Part shown: piece after piece, positions 19,078 to 30,197 of the stretch | How positions within the stretch are numbered: position 1 is the first letter of the stretch | How the letters are laid out: each line of letters begins with the position of its first letter | NCBI GenBank assembly: GCA_021737945.1 | Contig: JAIPCX010000011.1 | Span: 34,856 to 98,855, forward strand | Direction of reading: 5' to 3' | From: Polynucleobacter sp. | Lineage (GTDB): Bacteria > Pseudomonadota > Gammaproteobacteria > Burkholderiales > Burkholderiaceae_D | Length of the DNA stretch: 64,000 nucleotides | The notes under the pieces: model-generated | Databases searched by the model: none | Told to the model about the DNA's origin: nothing | The model's input: only the letters and a program-made list of their open reading frames with translations | Made by a program: the position numbers and the translations under genes

Positions 19078-19845
19078 GTGAATCTACTTGCACTAGTCCC
19101 CATTTTTCTTATCGGCCTTTTAGGTGGCGTGCATTGCGTAGGAATGTGCGGCGGTATTATTGGCGCTTTTTCTGTCGCAGGTCCTCCTGCGAAGACTTTT
19201 CCCATTGCAGTTATTACCCAGACTCGCCCAGTAGGTTTTCCTGCTGCGGGGAGTTTGCGCATACTGGCGTTTAATCTGGGGCGCATAACCAGCTACATGG
19301 TGGCGGGTGCTGTGGCGGGTTTGTTAGGCAGTATTCCAGCGTTGATCCAGATAACAACACTGCAAAGCATAGGCTACTGGTTGGCGAACGTGCTGTTGAT
19401 AGCACTCGGTCTCACCTTGATGAATATATGGCATGGCTTAGCGCGCATTGAGTCCGTCGGGCTATGGTTGTGGCGTCGCGTGCAGCCTTTAATTAGTCGT
19501 TTTCTTCCGGTTGAAACGATGTGGCAGGCGGCTGCCTTGGGTAGTCTGTGGGGCTGGGTACCTTGTGGCATGGTCTACAGCGTACTGATGACCGCGCTAC
19601 TCACCGGCTCCGCATTGCATGGAGCGCTGGTGATGTTAGCGTTTGGTGTAGGCACATTACCTTTACTATTTTCTATGGGACTGTTGGGTACGCGCTTACA
19701 GGCTAATTTACAAAAGCCGTCTGTCAGAATGTTCGCAGGCTTAGTGGTATTGAGCTTTGGATTATTAGGTATGTTTCGACTATCGACAGGTATATCGCAT
19801 GGCTGGTTAGATGCTGTATGCATTACGCCTTCGATGAATCGATGA
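19078..19845 (+). CDS. SafE/TauE-like membrane protein next to ccoI
   Basis: A 255-residue polytopic membrane protein of the sulfite exporter TauE/SafE superfamily. A Cys-containing start GGVHCVGMCGGIIGAF and an internal GWVPCGMVYSVL are typical of the group found beside cbb3 oxidase assembly genes, where a role in copper or heme handling is suspected but not proven here. Translation must begin at GTG 19078, because a stop lies in frame 12 bases upstream. The ccoI start follows 4 bases after its stop. Confidence 0.8.
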   Translation: MNLLALVPIFLIGLLGGVHCVGMCGGIIGAFSVAGPPAKTFPIAVITQTRPVGFPAAGSLRILAFNLGRITSYMVAGAVAGLLGSIPALIQITTLQSIGYWLANVLLIALGLTLMNIWHGLARIESVGLWLWRRVQPLISRFLPVETMWQAAALGSLWGWVPCGMVYSVLMTALLTGSALHGALVMLAFGVGTLPLLFSMGLLGTRLQANLQKPSVRMFAGLVVLSFGLLGMFRLSTGISHGWLDAVCITPSMNR

Positions 19846-19849
19846 ACTG

Positions 19850-22327
19850 ATGAGCCGCGTACCAATGAAATCATCCACGCCTTGTTTTCACTGCGGTCTT
19901 CCGGTACCTGAGAGCGGTCACTGGTCTGTGCGCGTTGATGCGATCGAGCAGCCGATGTGTTGTCCGGGATGTCAGGCGGTAGCGCAAGCCATTGTCGATT
20001 CAGGGCTAACGACTTACTACAGCAGTCGCCAACAATTACCCGAGGGCGTTGCTGCACCGCTGCCTGAAGCATTGAGTTTGTATGACAGCCCCGAACTAGC
20101 AGCGCAATTTACTAATGACGCTGGCGATGCTCAAGCGATGTTATCGATCGAAGGCATACGTTGTTCGGCGTGCGTTTGGTTGATTGAAAAACGACTATCG
20201 CAAGTGCCGGGGTTAAAGAGTGCGAATCTGAATGTGGCGACCGAAAAGCTGCAAGTGACATGGGATGCGGCACTATCCAAACCCAGCGACATTATTCGCG
20301 TGGTACGCGAAGTTGGGTATGTCGCTTATCCGTTTGATCCGATTCAGCATGGTGACTTATTGCGCAAAAATGCGCGTACGATGTTCAAGCGACTATTTGT
20401 CGCTGGCCTGTCGATGATGCAGGTCATGATGTATGCCGTACCGGTTTACTGGGCTGATGCCGGAAGCATGGAGTCCGATTTAGAACAATTGATGCGCTGG
20501 GCAAGTTTACTGTTGACCCTGCCTGCAGTGATGTATTCAGCGCAGCCGTTTTTTCGTGGCGCGTGGACCGACATTAAAGTACGCACACCAGGTATGGATG
20601 TACCCGTTACACTGGGTATCTCCGCAGCGTTTATTGGCAGTGCGTGGTCAACGATTAATGGTGGTGGTGACGTTTATTTTGATTCCATCACGATGTTTAT
20701 TTTTTTGTTGCTGGCGAGTCGCTATGTTGAACTGGTGGCGCGTCGTCGCGCGGCGGCTTCGTTAGAAAAACTTCAATACGCATTGCCAGAATCGGCGCAT
20801 CTCATGCTCGGTTATCCAGCGAGTCGAAATACGACGATCGTTGCTGCGTCAACACTGCGCTCTGGCGACATCATACTCAGCAAGCCCGGCGAGGCAATTC
20901 CAGTTGATAGCCTCATCATCGATGGAGAAACCACGATCGATCTATCGTTGCTCACAGGTGAAAGCCACCCGCAGCCCAGACGACTTGGCGAATCAGTAGC
21001 AAGCGGCGCGGTGAATATCAGTCAGCCCGTGACACTGCGTGTAGAGAAAGTCGCCAGAGACAGTACCTTGGCAGCACTGATTCGTTTGATTGAAAGTGCG
21101 GGGCAAGGTAAGCCAACCCTTGCGCAGTGGGCCGATCGAGTGGCGGCATGGTTTGTTGGTGCGCTGTTAGTGTTTGCCTTAGTTGTGTTGGCATTTTGGA
21201 GCTGGCATGACGCAACGCGTGCATGGCCCATCGCGATTGCTGTATTAGTCGTCTCTTGTCCGTGTGCCTTGTCACTAGCAACACCATCGGCACTCGCCGC
21301 AGTCACTGATCGATTACTCAGACAAGGCGTGCTGGTGATACAACCGCATGTGATCGAGACGCTGTATCGCGCTACCCATGTGGTCTTAGATAAAACAGGT
21401 ACGTTGACTGAAGGTCGACCTCAGCTAAGACAAACAGTCACTCTGGGTGAGGCGAGTCGCGAACAGGTGTTACACATAGCCGCCGCACTGGAGTCGGGTA
21501 GTGCGCATCCTTTGTCGCGTGCTTTAGTGGAAGCAGCAGAGCAGCGTTCAGCAAGGAATGTCGATGTTGAGGCGATCACGCATTATGTCGGGCAGGGCTT
21601 GGAAGGAATGATAGCCGGCGAGCTTTATCGCATAGGCAGTCATGCCTTTGTTTCTGCGCTCTCGGGTGTGGGAGTCGCTGCAAACGAACCGAACGACATG
21701 ACCTGCATTTATTTAGGTAAGGCATCGGTTTGGTTAGCACGATTTGATGTGTCGGATGCTTTGAAGCCAGATGCCCAGGCTGTGATTACTTATTTTCAGT
21801 CACTGGGTAAGCAAGTCATTCTGCTGTCAGGTGATGCGCCGGGCATCGTTCGCCGTATGGCTGATACGCTGGGTATAGACGATGCACACGGTGGCATGTT
21901 GCCGCAGCAAAAACTTGAATTCGTTCAGCAATTACAAAGTCAAGGTGCACGCGTGGTGATGGTGGGTGATGGGATGAATGATGCTGCTGTTTTACGCGCT
22001 GCCGACGTATCGTTCGCTATGGGATCGGGTGCGGCATTAGCGCAATCGCATGCCGATGCAGTGCTGTTATCTGCCAAGCTTTCATCGCTGATAGACGCAG
22101 CAGAAGCAGCCGCTGCCTGCATGACGGTGATACGACAAAACTTAGCGTGGGCCACACTCTACAATCTGGTGGCTATACCCGCAGCGGCATTCGGCTTACT
22201 CGCGCCGTGGATGGCGGGTTTGGGTATGTCAGTGAGTTCGGCTGTTGTGGTGATAAATGCACTGCGCCTTGAGCGCTTACCAAGCCATTCACCGCGTCAT
22301 TCACATTATTTGCTTAAGGCTCGCTGA
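19850..22327 (+). CDS. ccoI: Copper-translocating P-type ATPase CcoI (FixI)
   Basis: An 825-residue P1B ATPase that exports copper to the periplasm for cbb3 oxidase assembly. An N-terminal Cys cluster (Cys12, Cys15, Cys37, Cys38, Cys41) precedes a heavy-metal domain with Cys105-x-x-Cys108. The membrane CPC is at 470-472, the phosphorylated Asp514 is in DKTGT, and GDGMNDA closes the P domain. The last base pair of its stop overlaps the ccoS start, so the genes are translationally coupled. The Cys-rich N-terminus marks the FixI/CcoI rather than CopA branch. Confidence 0.94.
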   Translation: MSRVPMKSSTPCFHCGLPVPESGHWSVRVDAIEQPMCCPGCQAVAQAIVDSGLTTYYSSRQQLPEGVAAPLPEALSLYDSPELAAQFTNDAGDAQAMLSIEGIRCSACVWLIEKRLSQVPGLKSANLNVATEKLQVTWDAALSKPSDIIRVVREVGYVAYPFDPIQHGDLLRKNARTMFKRLFVAGLSMMQVMMYAVPVYWADAGSMESDLEQLMRWASLLLTLPAVMYSAQPFFRGAWTDIKVRTPGMDVPVTLGISAAFIGSAWSTINGGGDVYFDSITMFIFLLLASRYVELVARRRAAASLEKLQYALPESAHLMLGYPASRNTTIVAASTLRSGDIILSKPGEAIPVDSLIIDGETTIDLSLLTGESHPQPRRLGESVASGAVNISQPVTLRVEKVARDSTLAALIRLIESAGQGKPTLAQWADRVAAWFVGALLVFALVVLAFWSWHDATRAWPIAIAVLVVSCPCALSLATPSALAAVTDRLLRQGVLVIQPHVIETLYRATHVVLDKTGTLTEGRPQLRQTVTLGEASREQVLHIAAALESGSAHPLSRALVEAAEQRSARNVDVEAITHYVGQGLEGMIAGELYRIGSHAFVSALSGVGVAANEPNDMTCIYLGKASVWLARFDVSDALKPDAQAVITYFQSLGKQVILLSGDAPGIVRRMADTLGIDDAHGGMLPQQKLEFVQQLQSQGARVVMVGDGMNDAAVLRAADVSFAMGSGAALAQSHADAVLLSAKLSSLIDAAEAAAACMTVIRQNLAWATLYNLVAIPAAAFGLLAPWMAGLGMSVSSAVVVINALRLERLPSHSPRHSHYLLKAR

Positions 22328-22512
22328 TGGAAGCGCTGTACTTGTTGATTCCCTTGTCTGTCGTCGTTGTCTTTGCTGCACTGTGGATTTTTTTTCGTGC
22401 GATGGATGGCGGTCAGTTCGATGACCTAGAAGGCCCGGGCATGCGAATACTGCAGGATGACGACAGCGCTCACCCCGAGACTGAGGAGTCACAAGTACAT
22501 AACAAGAAATAA
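22327..22512 (+). CDS. ccoS: cbb3-type cytochrome oxidase assembly protein CcoS
   Basis: A 61-residue single-pass membrane protein required for cofactor insertion in cbb3 oxidase. One transmembrane helix (residues 4-23) is followed by the family motif FDDLEGPGMRIL. Its ATG overlaps the TGA of ccoI. The hydrophilic tail is rich in Asp and Glu. Position between ccoI and ccoN is typical. Confidence 0.92.
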   Translation: MEALYLLIPLSVVVVFAALWIFFRAMDGGQFDDLEGPGMRILQDDDSAHPETEESQVHNKK

Positions 22513-22545
22513 CTTAAGGCGAGTTCCCCTCCCATCGGGTCAAAT

Positions 22546-22559
22546 TTGACTCATGTCAA
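22546..22559 (+). promoter_or_regulatory. FNR box upstream of ccoN
   Basis: TTGACTCATGTCAA is a perfect inverted repeat (TTGAC-N4-GTCAA) of FNR type. TAACCT at 22582-22587 is a weak -10 that places the start near 22594, 41-42 bases from the box centre, as expected for a class II FNR-activated promoter of ccoNOQP. Confidence 0.75.
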
Positions 22560-22622
22560 GGAAATTTGCCCAATTGAAACGTAACCTTCAGGCATCTTCG
22601 TCCGATACCAGAGGGAGTCTTT

Positions 22623-24050
22623 GTGGATACAGCACTGAACTACAACTACAAGGTCGTCAAGCAATTTGCCGTGGCGACCGTAGTGTGGGGGGTGGTGGGC
22701 ATGTTAGTCGGGGTGATCATCGCCGCCCAACTCGCCTGGCCAGCACTGAATTTTGATACTGCTTGGTTGACGTATGGTCGCTTACGGCCCTTACACACTA
22801 ACGCAGTGATTTTTGCCTTTGGTGGTTCGGCGTTGTTTGCAACCTCTTACTACGTGGTGCAACGAACCTGTCAGGTGCGTTTGTTTTCCGATGCGCTGGC
22901 CTCGTTCACCTTTTGGGGCTGGCAGCTGGTTATTGTGGCCGCTGCGATTACTCTTCCTCTCGGTTTCACCACTGGCAAGGAATACGCTGAACTCGAATGG
23001 CCAATTGATATTTTGATCGCGCTGGTGTGGGTGTCGTATGCGGTAGTTTTCTTTGGCACGCTGTGGAAACGCAAGACATCCCACATTTATGTAGCTAATT
23101 GGTTTTATGGCGCCTTCATTTTGACGGTCGCCATTTTGCATATTGTGAATTCAGCAGCCATGCCAGCCTCGCTGACTAAATCCTACTCAGCCTACACCGG
23201 CGTACAAGATGCAATGATCCAGTGGTGGTACGGTCACAATGCAGTTGGTTTTTTCCTTACCGCAGGCTTCTTGGGCATGATGTATTACTTCATTCCTAAA
23301 CAAGCTGAACGCCCCGTATTTTCATATCGCCTGTCTATTGTTCACTTCTGGGCTTTGATATTTACCTACATGTGGGCAGGCCCGCATCATCTGCATTACA
23401 CCGCATTGCCTGATTGGGCACAGTCGCTCGGCATGGTCTTCTCGTTGATTCTATTGGCCCCAAGTTGGGGTGGCATGATCAACGGCATCATGACGCTCTC
23501 GGGTGCGTGGCATAAATTGCGTGATGATCCTATTTTGAAATTCCTCGTTGTCTCCTTATCTTTCTACGGCATGTCGACCTTCGAAGGTCCGATGATGTCG
23601 ATCAAAACAGTCAATGCGTTGTCGCATTACACCGATTGGACTGTGGGTCACGTTCACTCGGGTGCGCTGGGATGGGTGGGCTTCATCTCCATGGGTTCGA
23701 TCTACTACCTGCTGCCGCGTTTATCAGGCAAAACAGAAATGTGGAGCAAGCGATTAATCGAGGTGCACTTCTGGGTGGCGACGATCGGCATCGTGTTGTA
23801 CATCGCTTCGATGTGGATTGCTGGCGTGATGCAAGGATTGATGTGGCGCGCAGTGAATACCGATGGCACGCTGACCTATACCTTTGTTGAAAGTGTTAAG
23901 GCGACCTTCCCTTATTACGTTGTTCGTCTTTCAGGTGGCCTCTTATATTTAGCAGGCATGCTGATCATGGCCTACAACAGCTACAAGACAGTCATTGACA
24001 GTAAACCGGTAGATACCCGTATACCTGCGCTGACTGGCGCTCACGCCTGA
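22623..24050 (+). CDS. ccoN: cbb3-type cytochrome c oxidase subunit I
   Basis: The 475-residue catalytic subunit carrying heme b, heme b3 and CuB. Twelve or so membrane helices are present, with [11 protein letters not shown] near residue 60, [10 protein letters not shown] around 205, [15 protein letters not shown] around 250 and [10 protein letters not shown] around 340 supplying heme and copper ligands. Translation starts at GTG 22623, with GAGGGAGTC upstream; no nearer ATG fits. First gene of ccoNOQP under a perfect FNR box. Confidence 0.96.
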   Translation: MDTALNYNYKVVKQFAVATVVWGVVGMLVGVIIAAQLAWPALNFDTAWLTYGRLRPLHTNAVIFAFGGSALFATSYYVVQRTCQVRLFSDALASFTFWGWQLVIVAAAITLPLGFTTGKEYAELEWPIDILIALVWVSYAVVFFGTLWKRKTSHIYVANWFYGAFILTVAILHIVNSAAMPASLTKSYSAYTGVQDAMIQWWYGHNAVGFFLTAGFLGMMYYFIPKQAERPVFSYRLSIVHFWALIFTYMWAGPHHLHYTALPDWAQSLGMVFSLILLAPSWGGMINGIMTLSGAWHKLRDDPILKFLVVSLSFYGMSTFEGPMMSIKTVNALSHYTDWTVGHVHSGALGWVGFISMGSIYYLLPRLSGKTEMWSKRLIEVHFWVATIGIVLYIASMWIAGVMQGLMWRAVNTDGTLTYTFVESVKATFPYYVVRLSGGLLYLAGMLIMAYNSYKTVIDSKPVDTRIPALTGAHA

Positions 24051-24065
24051 GTAAAGGAGATAACA

Positions 24066-24680
24066 ATGAAATTTACTCATGATCAAATCGAACGCAAACC
24101 CTGGCTGCTGATACTGCTGGTGATTTTAGTGGTCAGCATTGGTGGTCTGGTTGAAATTGTTCCGCTGTTCTTCCAAAAATCAACCACGGAACCGGTAGCA
24201 GGTTTGACGGTTTATAGTCCGCTGCGATTAGCAGGACGGGATATCTATGTTCGTGAGGGCTGCTACAACTGTCACTCGCAGATGATTCGTCCTTTCCGTG
24301 CCGAGACTGAACGCTATGGACATTATTCAGTGGCTGGCGAATTTGTTTACGACCGGCCATTTCAGTGGGGCTCAAAGCGTACCGGCCCAGATCTGGCTAG
24401 GGTTGGTGGTCGCTATAGCGATGATTGGCATCGTACGCATTTAAATAATCCGCGTGACTTGGTACCTGAATCAAATATGCCTGCGTATCCTTGGTTGGCA
24501 ACAGCTAACCTGGATCCACAATCAGTCGTTGCACATCTAAAAGCACTTAAGCGCTTAGGCGATCCGTATACCGATGAGGAAATTGCGGCCGCTGCTAAAG
24601 AGTTAGAAGGAAAAACGGAGCAGGACGCGTTAGTGGCTTATCTGCAGGGTCTGGGTATACACATCAAGGCACGGAGATAA
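24066..24680 (+). CDS. ccoO: cbb3-type oxidase subunit II (monoheme cytochrome c)
   Basis: A 204-residue membrane-anchored monoheme cytochrome c that passes electrons to CcoN. A transmembrane helix (residues 13-36) precedes the heme site Cys66-Tyr-Asn-Cys69-His70. AAGGAG precedes the ATG. The methionine ligand probably lies in ESNMPAYPW. It stands 15 bases after ccoN and 2 bases before ccoQ. Confidence 0.96.
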   Translation: MKFTHDQIERKPWLLILLVILVVSIGGLVEIVPLFFQKSTTEPVAGLTVYSPLRLAGRDIYVREGCYNCHSQMIRPFRAETERYGHYSVAGEFVYDRPFQWGSKRTGPDLARVGGRYSDDWHRTHLNNPRDLVPESNMPAYPWLATANLDPQSVVAHLKALKRLGDPYTDEEIAAAAKELEGKTEQDALVAYLQGLGIHIKARR

Positions 24681-24682
24681 TC

Positions 24683-24871
24683 ATGGACCTCATTCAATGG
24701 GTATCAGATGTACGCAGTGTTGTAACGGTCATTTGCATGACCACCTTTATCGGCATCGTGATTTGGGCGTATAGCGCATCACGCAAGAAGGATTTTGATG
24801 AGGCAGCGATGCTGCCTTTTGCCGACGATGAATCACTTACCGCCAAAGTGAAGGAGCCCCATCATGGCTGA
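24683..24871 (+). CDS. ccoQ: cbb3-type oxidase subunit CcoQ
   Basis: A 62-residue small subunit (FixQ) with one transmembrane helix at about residues 13-30 and the family motif AYSASRKKDFDEAAMLPF. It helps stabilise the oxidase. Its 3' end overlaps the ccoP start by 8 bases, implying translational coupling. Confidence 0.92.
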   Translation: MDLIQWVSDVRSVVTVICMTTFIGIVIWAYSASRKKDFDEAAMLPFADDESLTAKVKEPHHG

Positions 24872-25796
24872 TTTCACGAGTGGGTTCTGGGAAATCTACA
24901 TTACGGTATTAACGATCGTCTCCGTGTTTGGATGTGCGTGGCTGTTGTGGTCACAATCGACTATCAAAACGTCGGTATCGAAGGATGGTCATGTTGAAAC
25001 AACCGGGCACTCGTGGGACGAAGGTCTGGAAGAATTAAATAATCCTATGCCGCGTTGGTGGATGTGGCTTTTCTATATCACCATTGTCTTTGGTTTGGCT
25101 TATCTATTCCTTTATCCCGGACTAGGTACCTACGCTGGTAAATTAGGTTGGGCATCAAAGAGTCAGTACGAAGAAGAATTAAAACTCGCTGATGAAGAAT
25201 ATGGCCCGTTGTTTGCCAAGTATCAGCAAGTCGATATGAAGACGCTCGCTGCTGATCCACAAGCGCACGCTATCGGGGAGCGTTTGTTCCTCACGTATTG
25301 TGCTCAATGTCATGGCTCCGATGCGCGCGGTAACAAAGGTTATCCGAATTTAACGGATCGTGATTGGCTGCATGGTGGTGAACCTGAGGCGATCAAAGCG
25401 ACCCTGTTGAAGGGTCGTAACGGCGCCATGCCACCGATGGGTGCTGCAGTAGGCACGGAGAAAGATATAGAAAATGTAGCTCACTATGTGCTGTCTTTGT
25501 CCGATTCAGCTGCTGATCCGATTAAGGCCGCTGTAGGTAAAGAGAAATTTGCTGCATGTGCCGCATGTCACGGTGCTGACGGTAAAGGAAATACCGCTAT
25601 GGGTGCTCCAAACTTAACGGATAAAACGTGGCTGTACGGCGGCAGTGTTACCACTATCATGGAAACCATACGTGGCGGTCGTAACAATGTGATGCCAGCG
25701 TTTGCTGAATTTCTCGGCGAAGCTAAAGTTCACGTGTTGAGCGCTTATGTTTGGGGCTTGTCGAATAACTCGACCTTACCTGCTGCAAGCAAGTGA
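24864..25796 (+). CDS. ccoP: cbb3-type oxidase subunit III (diheme cytochrome c)
   Basis: A 310-residue diheme cytochrome c subunit. Two N-terminal transmembrane segments (about 8-30 and 64-84) flank the conserved HSWDEGLEELNNPMPRWW. Heme sites are Cys146-x-x-Cys149-His150 and Cys232-x-x-Cys235-His236. The protein collects electrons from soluble cytochromes. Last structural subunit of the oxidase, 20 bases before ccoG. Confidence 0.95.
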   Translation: MADFTSGFWEIYITVLTIVSVFGCAWLLWSQSTIKTSVSKDGHVETTGHSWDEGLEELNNPMPRWWMWLFYITIVFGLAYLFLYPGLGTYAGKLGWASKSQYEEELKLADEEYGPLFAKYQQVDMKTLAADPQAHAIGERLFLTYCAQCHGSDARGNKGYPNLTDRDWLHGGEPEAIKATLLKGRNGAMPPMGAAVGTEKDIENVAHYVLSLSDSAADPIKAAVGKEKFAACAACHGADGKGNTAMGAPNLTDKTWLYGGSVTTIMETIRGGRNNVMPAFAEFLGEAKVHVLSAYVWGLSNNSTLPAASK

Positions 25797-25816
25797 GTGA
25801 GTAGCAAAGGGTATTC

Positions 25817-27217
25817 ATGGAAAGTGCATCACCCCAAGTCGCCGTAATTAAAATGTATCAAGCGCGGGAAGAAATCTACCCGCGCGAAATACAAGGGCGA
25901 TACGCCAGCCTGCGCTGGTTTTTTGTCTGGGCCACGCAATTGCTTTTTTATGGATTGCCCTGGTTCTCGTGGAATGACAGGCAGGCGGTGCTGTTTGATC
26001 TTGGCGCGCGTAAGTTCTATATCTTTGGCATTGTTTTATGGCCGCAGGATTTTATTTATCTGGCGGCGCTGTTAATCATCAGTGCCTACTCTCTGTTTTT
26101 ATTCACCGCTATTTTCGGGCGTGTCTGGTGCGGCTTTGCTTGTCCGCAGACGGTGTATACCGAAATTTTCATGTGGATAGAACGCAAAATTGAAGGTGAT
26201 CGTAGCGCACGCATACGCTTGGATCGTCAGCCGGCCTCATTTGGAAAATTTTCCAGAAAATTAGCGAAGCACCTGAGTTGGGGCGCCTTAGCTTTATGGA
26301 CAGGATTTACGTTTGTCGGTTACTTCACTCCTATTACGGTATTGGCGAATGAAGTATCTACCCTGACGCTAGGTCCATGGGAAGGGTTCTGGGTTTTGTT
26401 CTACTCCTTTGCGACATATGGCAATGCGGGCTGGATGCGTGAACAAGTCTGTAAATACATGTGTCCTTATGCGCGTTTTCAAAGCGCCATGTTTGATAAA
26501 GATAGTTTGATCATTACTTATGATGCGGGTCGTGGTGAACCACGTGGGGCGCGACACAAAGATGATCCTTCTGCTGCAAAAGCCTTAGGCGATTGCATCG
26601 ACTGTTCCATGTGCGTGCAAGTGTGCCCAACGGGGATCGACATCCGTAAAGGCTTGCAGTATGAATGCATAGGTTGTGCAGCTTGCGTTGATGCGTGTAA
26701 TAGCGTCATGGATAAAATAGGCGCTCCGCGTGGCCTGGTGCGCTATTGGACTGATCATGCGATGGTCAACCGCTGGACGGCTGAACAAATTTTCAGTCAC
26801 ATGTTTCGTCCGCGAGTCCTCATTTACAGCACTGTTTTGCTTGTTATTGTGAGCGTTTTCTTCGGAACACTCTTAACTCGAACGCCAGTAAAGATGGATG
26901 TTATTCGTGATCGTGGCTCGATGGGTCGTGAGATAGAAAACGGCATGATAGAAAACGTGTACCGTTTGCAGTTAATGAATACGGACGAATCTGCGCATCA
27001 TTATCGAATTAGCGTCAGCGGTATTGACAGCATAAAGCTACAAGGCGCAGGTGAGTTTGCGCTTAATGGTACGGAGTCGCGAGCGGTGGCAGTGAATGTT
27101 CGGGTAGACGAAGCTCAAGGTGAAAAAGGCTCGAATAAAATTTGGTTTACCTTAGTCGATATCGACAACCCCGATATCCATGTGAAAGAAAAAGCAGTAT
27201 TTTTTGTGCCGCGCTGA
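25817..27217 (+). CDS. ccoG: Cytochrome oxidase accessory protein CcoG (RdxA/FixG)
   Basis: A 466-residue membrane ferredoxin, shown in related bacteria to reduce copper(II) during cbb3 assembly. Hydrophobic segments surround CGFACPQT at 105-112. Two 4Fe-4S clusters are readable: Cys260/263/266/270 and Cys284/287/290/294. The C-terminal 110 residues form a periplasmic Ig-like domain (DUF of FixG). fixH follows after 12 bases. Confidence 0.94.
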   Translation: MESASPQVAVIKMYQAREEIYPREIQGRYASLRWFFVWATQLLFYGLPWFSWNDRQAVLFDLGARKFYIFGIVLWPQDFIYLAALLIISAYSLFLFTAIFGRVWCGFACPQTVYTEIFMWIERKIEGDRSARIRLDRQPASFGKFSRKLAKHLSWGALALWTGFTFVGYFTPITVLANEVSTLTLGPWEGFWVLFYSFATYGNAGWMREQVCKYMCPYARFQSAMFDKDSLIITYDAGRGEPRGARHKDDPSAAKALGDCIDCSMCVQVCPTGIDIRKGLQYECIGCAACVDACNSVMDKIGAPRGLVRYWTDHAMVNRWTAEQIFSHMFRPRVLIYSTVLLVIVSVFFGTLLTRTPVKMDVIRDRGSMGREIENGMIENVYRLQLMNTDESAHHYRISVSGIDSIKLQGAGEFALNGTESRAVAVNVRVDEAQGEKGSNKIWFTLVDIDNPDIHVKEKAVFFVPR

Positions 27218-27229
27218 ACTGGAAAAATC

Positions 27230-27751
27230 ATGACAACATTAAATGCGCTCGATAAACAGGTGGCTCCTTGGTACAAACATCGCTGGCCTTGGTTCTTAAT
27301 GCTAGGCCCTTTTGTCGTATTAGTTGCGGGTTTTATAACGATGGGGATTTCATTTTCTGGCGCTGATGCATTAGTGGTAGATGACTACTACAAACAAGGT
27401 AAGGCGATTAATCAAGATTTACGACGTGATAGGGTGGCTTCGACTTTGGGATTACAGTTTTCGCTGCGTTACGATGCTGCTTCGGGCAATTTGGTCGGTG
27501 CCATGAAAGGTCTTACCAATCAATTGCCACTGACGTTGTTGTTAGTTCATCCCACCGTACCGCAGAAAGATAAGCGCATGGTAGTGACACCCGATGCAGA
27601 AGGAATTTTTTCACTATCCTTGCCTATGCTAGAGCGTGCGCATTGGCAGGTACAGATAGAAGATGCGGAACGCAGCTGGCGACTTCAGGGCGACTGGAGC
27701 TGGCCGCAGCAACATACGATAGACATCAGCCCGTTGCAGGACAAGGCATAA
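27230..27751 (+). CDS. ccoH: FixH family protein (CcoH)
   Basis: A 173-residue single-pass protein needed for stable cbb3 oxidase. WYKHRWPWFLMLGPFVVLVAG gives the transmembrane helix (about 18-38) and DDYYKQGKAINQDL the family motif. The rest is a periplasmic beta-domain. It continues the cco cluster 12 bases after ccoG. Confidence 0.9.
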   Translation: MTTLNALDKQVAPWYKHRWPWFLMLGPFVVLVAGFITMGISFSGADALVVDDYYKQGKAINQDLRRDRVASTLGLQFSLRYDAASGNLVGAMKGLTNQLPLTLLLVHPTVPQKDKRMVVTPDAEGIFSLSLPMLERAHWQVQIEDAERSWRLQGDWSWPQQHTIDISPLQDKA

Positions 27752-27775
27752 GATGCATTTGAGGGAGGCCGAATC

Positions 27776-28015
27776 ATGTTGAAACTAGCGATGTCGGTAT
27801 TGTGGCCGTCGTTTATGGCGGCGATTCTTGCAGAGGGGTTTTTCTTTTCGATTTTTGATCCGGTCGATTTGATGCTCATCCGGGGTCACATCGATTTACC
27901 GCCGATTGCAGCCTACACGATTGGTTTTTTCTTTTTCTGGGTGTTTTGCTCGTTAGCGAGCATGTTGAGTATTTATCTGTTCAGCACAGAAGCACCTCGC
28001 CAGCCGCCGTTTTAG
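27776..28015 (+). CDS. Small conserved-type membrane protein in cco cluster
   Basis: A 79-residue protein with two strongly hydrophobic segments (about 5-28 and 45-66) joined by the loop FDPVDLMLIRGHIDLPP. GAGGGAGG lies just upstream of its ATG. It begins 24 bases after fixH and ends 13 bases before convergent fnr. I recognise no named family; its place suggests a role with the oxidase or its assembly, which is inference only. Confidence 0.8.
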   Translation: MLKLAMSVLWPSFMAAILAEGFFFSIFDPVDLMLIRGHIDLPPIAAYTIGFFFFWVFCSLASMLSIYLFSTEAPRQPPF

Positions 28016-28028
28016 CTCAACAGATAGA

Positions 28029-28787
28029 TCAATCGCAGATTTCAGTGCCTGCTGCCAGAGCTTTCATTCGTGTTAAGTCCAGTAATTCGATCTCACGATT
28101 AGCGACTCGGAGTAAGCCTTGTTTTTTCAATCGCGATAATAATCGGCTGATACTTTCAATCGTCAACCCAAGATAGTTACCAATCTCTTCGCGCGACATA
28201 CGCAGCTGAAAGGTCGTCGATGAATAGCCGCGTGCGGCATAGCGTGAAGATAAATTAATCAAAAATGCAGCAAAGCGCTGCTCGGCGCGCATATTTCCAA
28301 GTAGTAGCATGACATTTTGTTCGCGAGTGATCTCTTGACTCATCATTCGATGAAAGTGATGCAGCAAACTAGGAATGGTGCCAAATAATTCCTCCAGTCG
28401 TGCGAATGGAATTTCACAGACTTCACTATCCTCAAGCGCCATCGCATCACAATGATGATGCTCTGTACTGATCGCATCCATACCCAGCAGTTCCCCCGCC
28501 ATCTGAAAACCAGTGACTTGTTGCTCACCTGCTGGACTAACTTGGAAGGTTTTGAAATGGCCGAGTCGTATCGCGTAAAGATTCGTAAAGTGATCGCCGA
28601 TACGGTAGAGATGAGTATCCTTAGGAATCTTGCGGCGGCGTCCAATGATGTCATCGAGCCGAGTCATATCCGATTCACCTAAGCCCATGGGCAGACAAAG
28701 CTGATGCATGCTGCACGCAGAACAACTCGCTTTGAGAGCACTGATGTTGAGGTTAGGACTGGGTGTAATGGCTACAGGCTGGCTCAT
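28029..28787 (-). CDS. fnr: Oxygen-sensing regulator FNR
   Basis: A 252-residue CRP/FNR-family activator. The 4Fe-4S ligands are Cys22, Cys25, Cys31 and Cys124 (in EVCEIPF, equivalent to Cys122 of E. coli FNR). The helix-turn-helix has ESISR, the E..SR recognition residues that read TTGAT half-sites. Several TTGA-N6-TCAA boxes near usp, SafE/ccoI and ccoN in the same window are probable targets. Convergent with the cco cluster. Confidence 0.94.
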   Translation of the reverse strand: MSQPVAITPSPNLNISALKASCSACSMHQLCLPMGLGESDMTRLDDIIGRRRKIPKDTHLYRIGDHFTNLYAIRLGHFKTFQVSPAGEQQVTGFQMAGELLGMDAISTEHHHCDAMALEDSEVCEIPFARLEELFGTIPSLLHHFHRMMSQEITREQNVMLLLGNMRAEQRFAAFLINLSSRYAARGYSSTTFQLRMSREEIGNYLGLTIESISRLLSRLKKQGLLRVANREIELLDLTRMKALAAGTEICD

Positions 28788-28875
28788 GAAACATTTTGGA
28801 ATAAATAGTGGGGCAAATTTAACCGATTTGTGTCTCTGCGGCTAGCCTGATTCATGATTGGCAGATTTTGGGGCG

Positions 28876-30144
<1,269 letters not shown>

Positions 30145-30197
30145 TCATTACCGAAACTTGTACATTTCGAGGGTTTTATAGACTTTTAGCCTCCCTA

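Noticed and set aside
19575..20072. 165-codon antisense ORF over the SafE-like and ccoI genes
   Set aside because: Lies fully within well-supported genes on the other strand and has no recognisable protein features.
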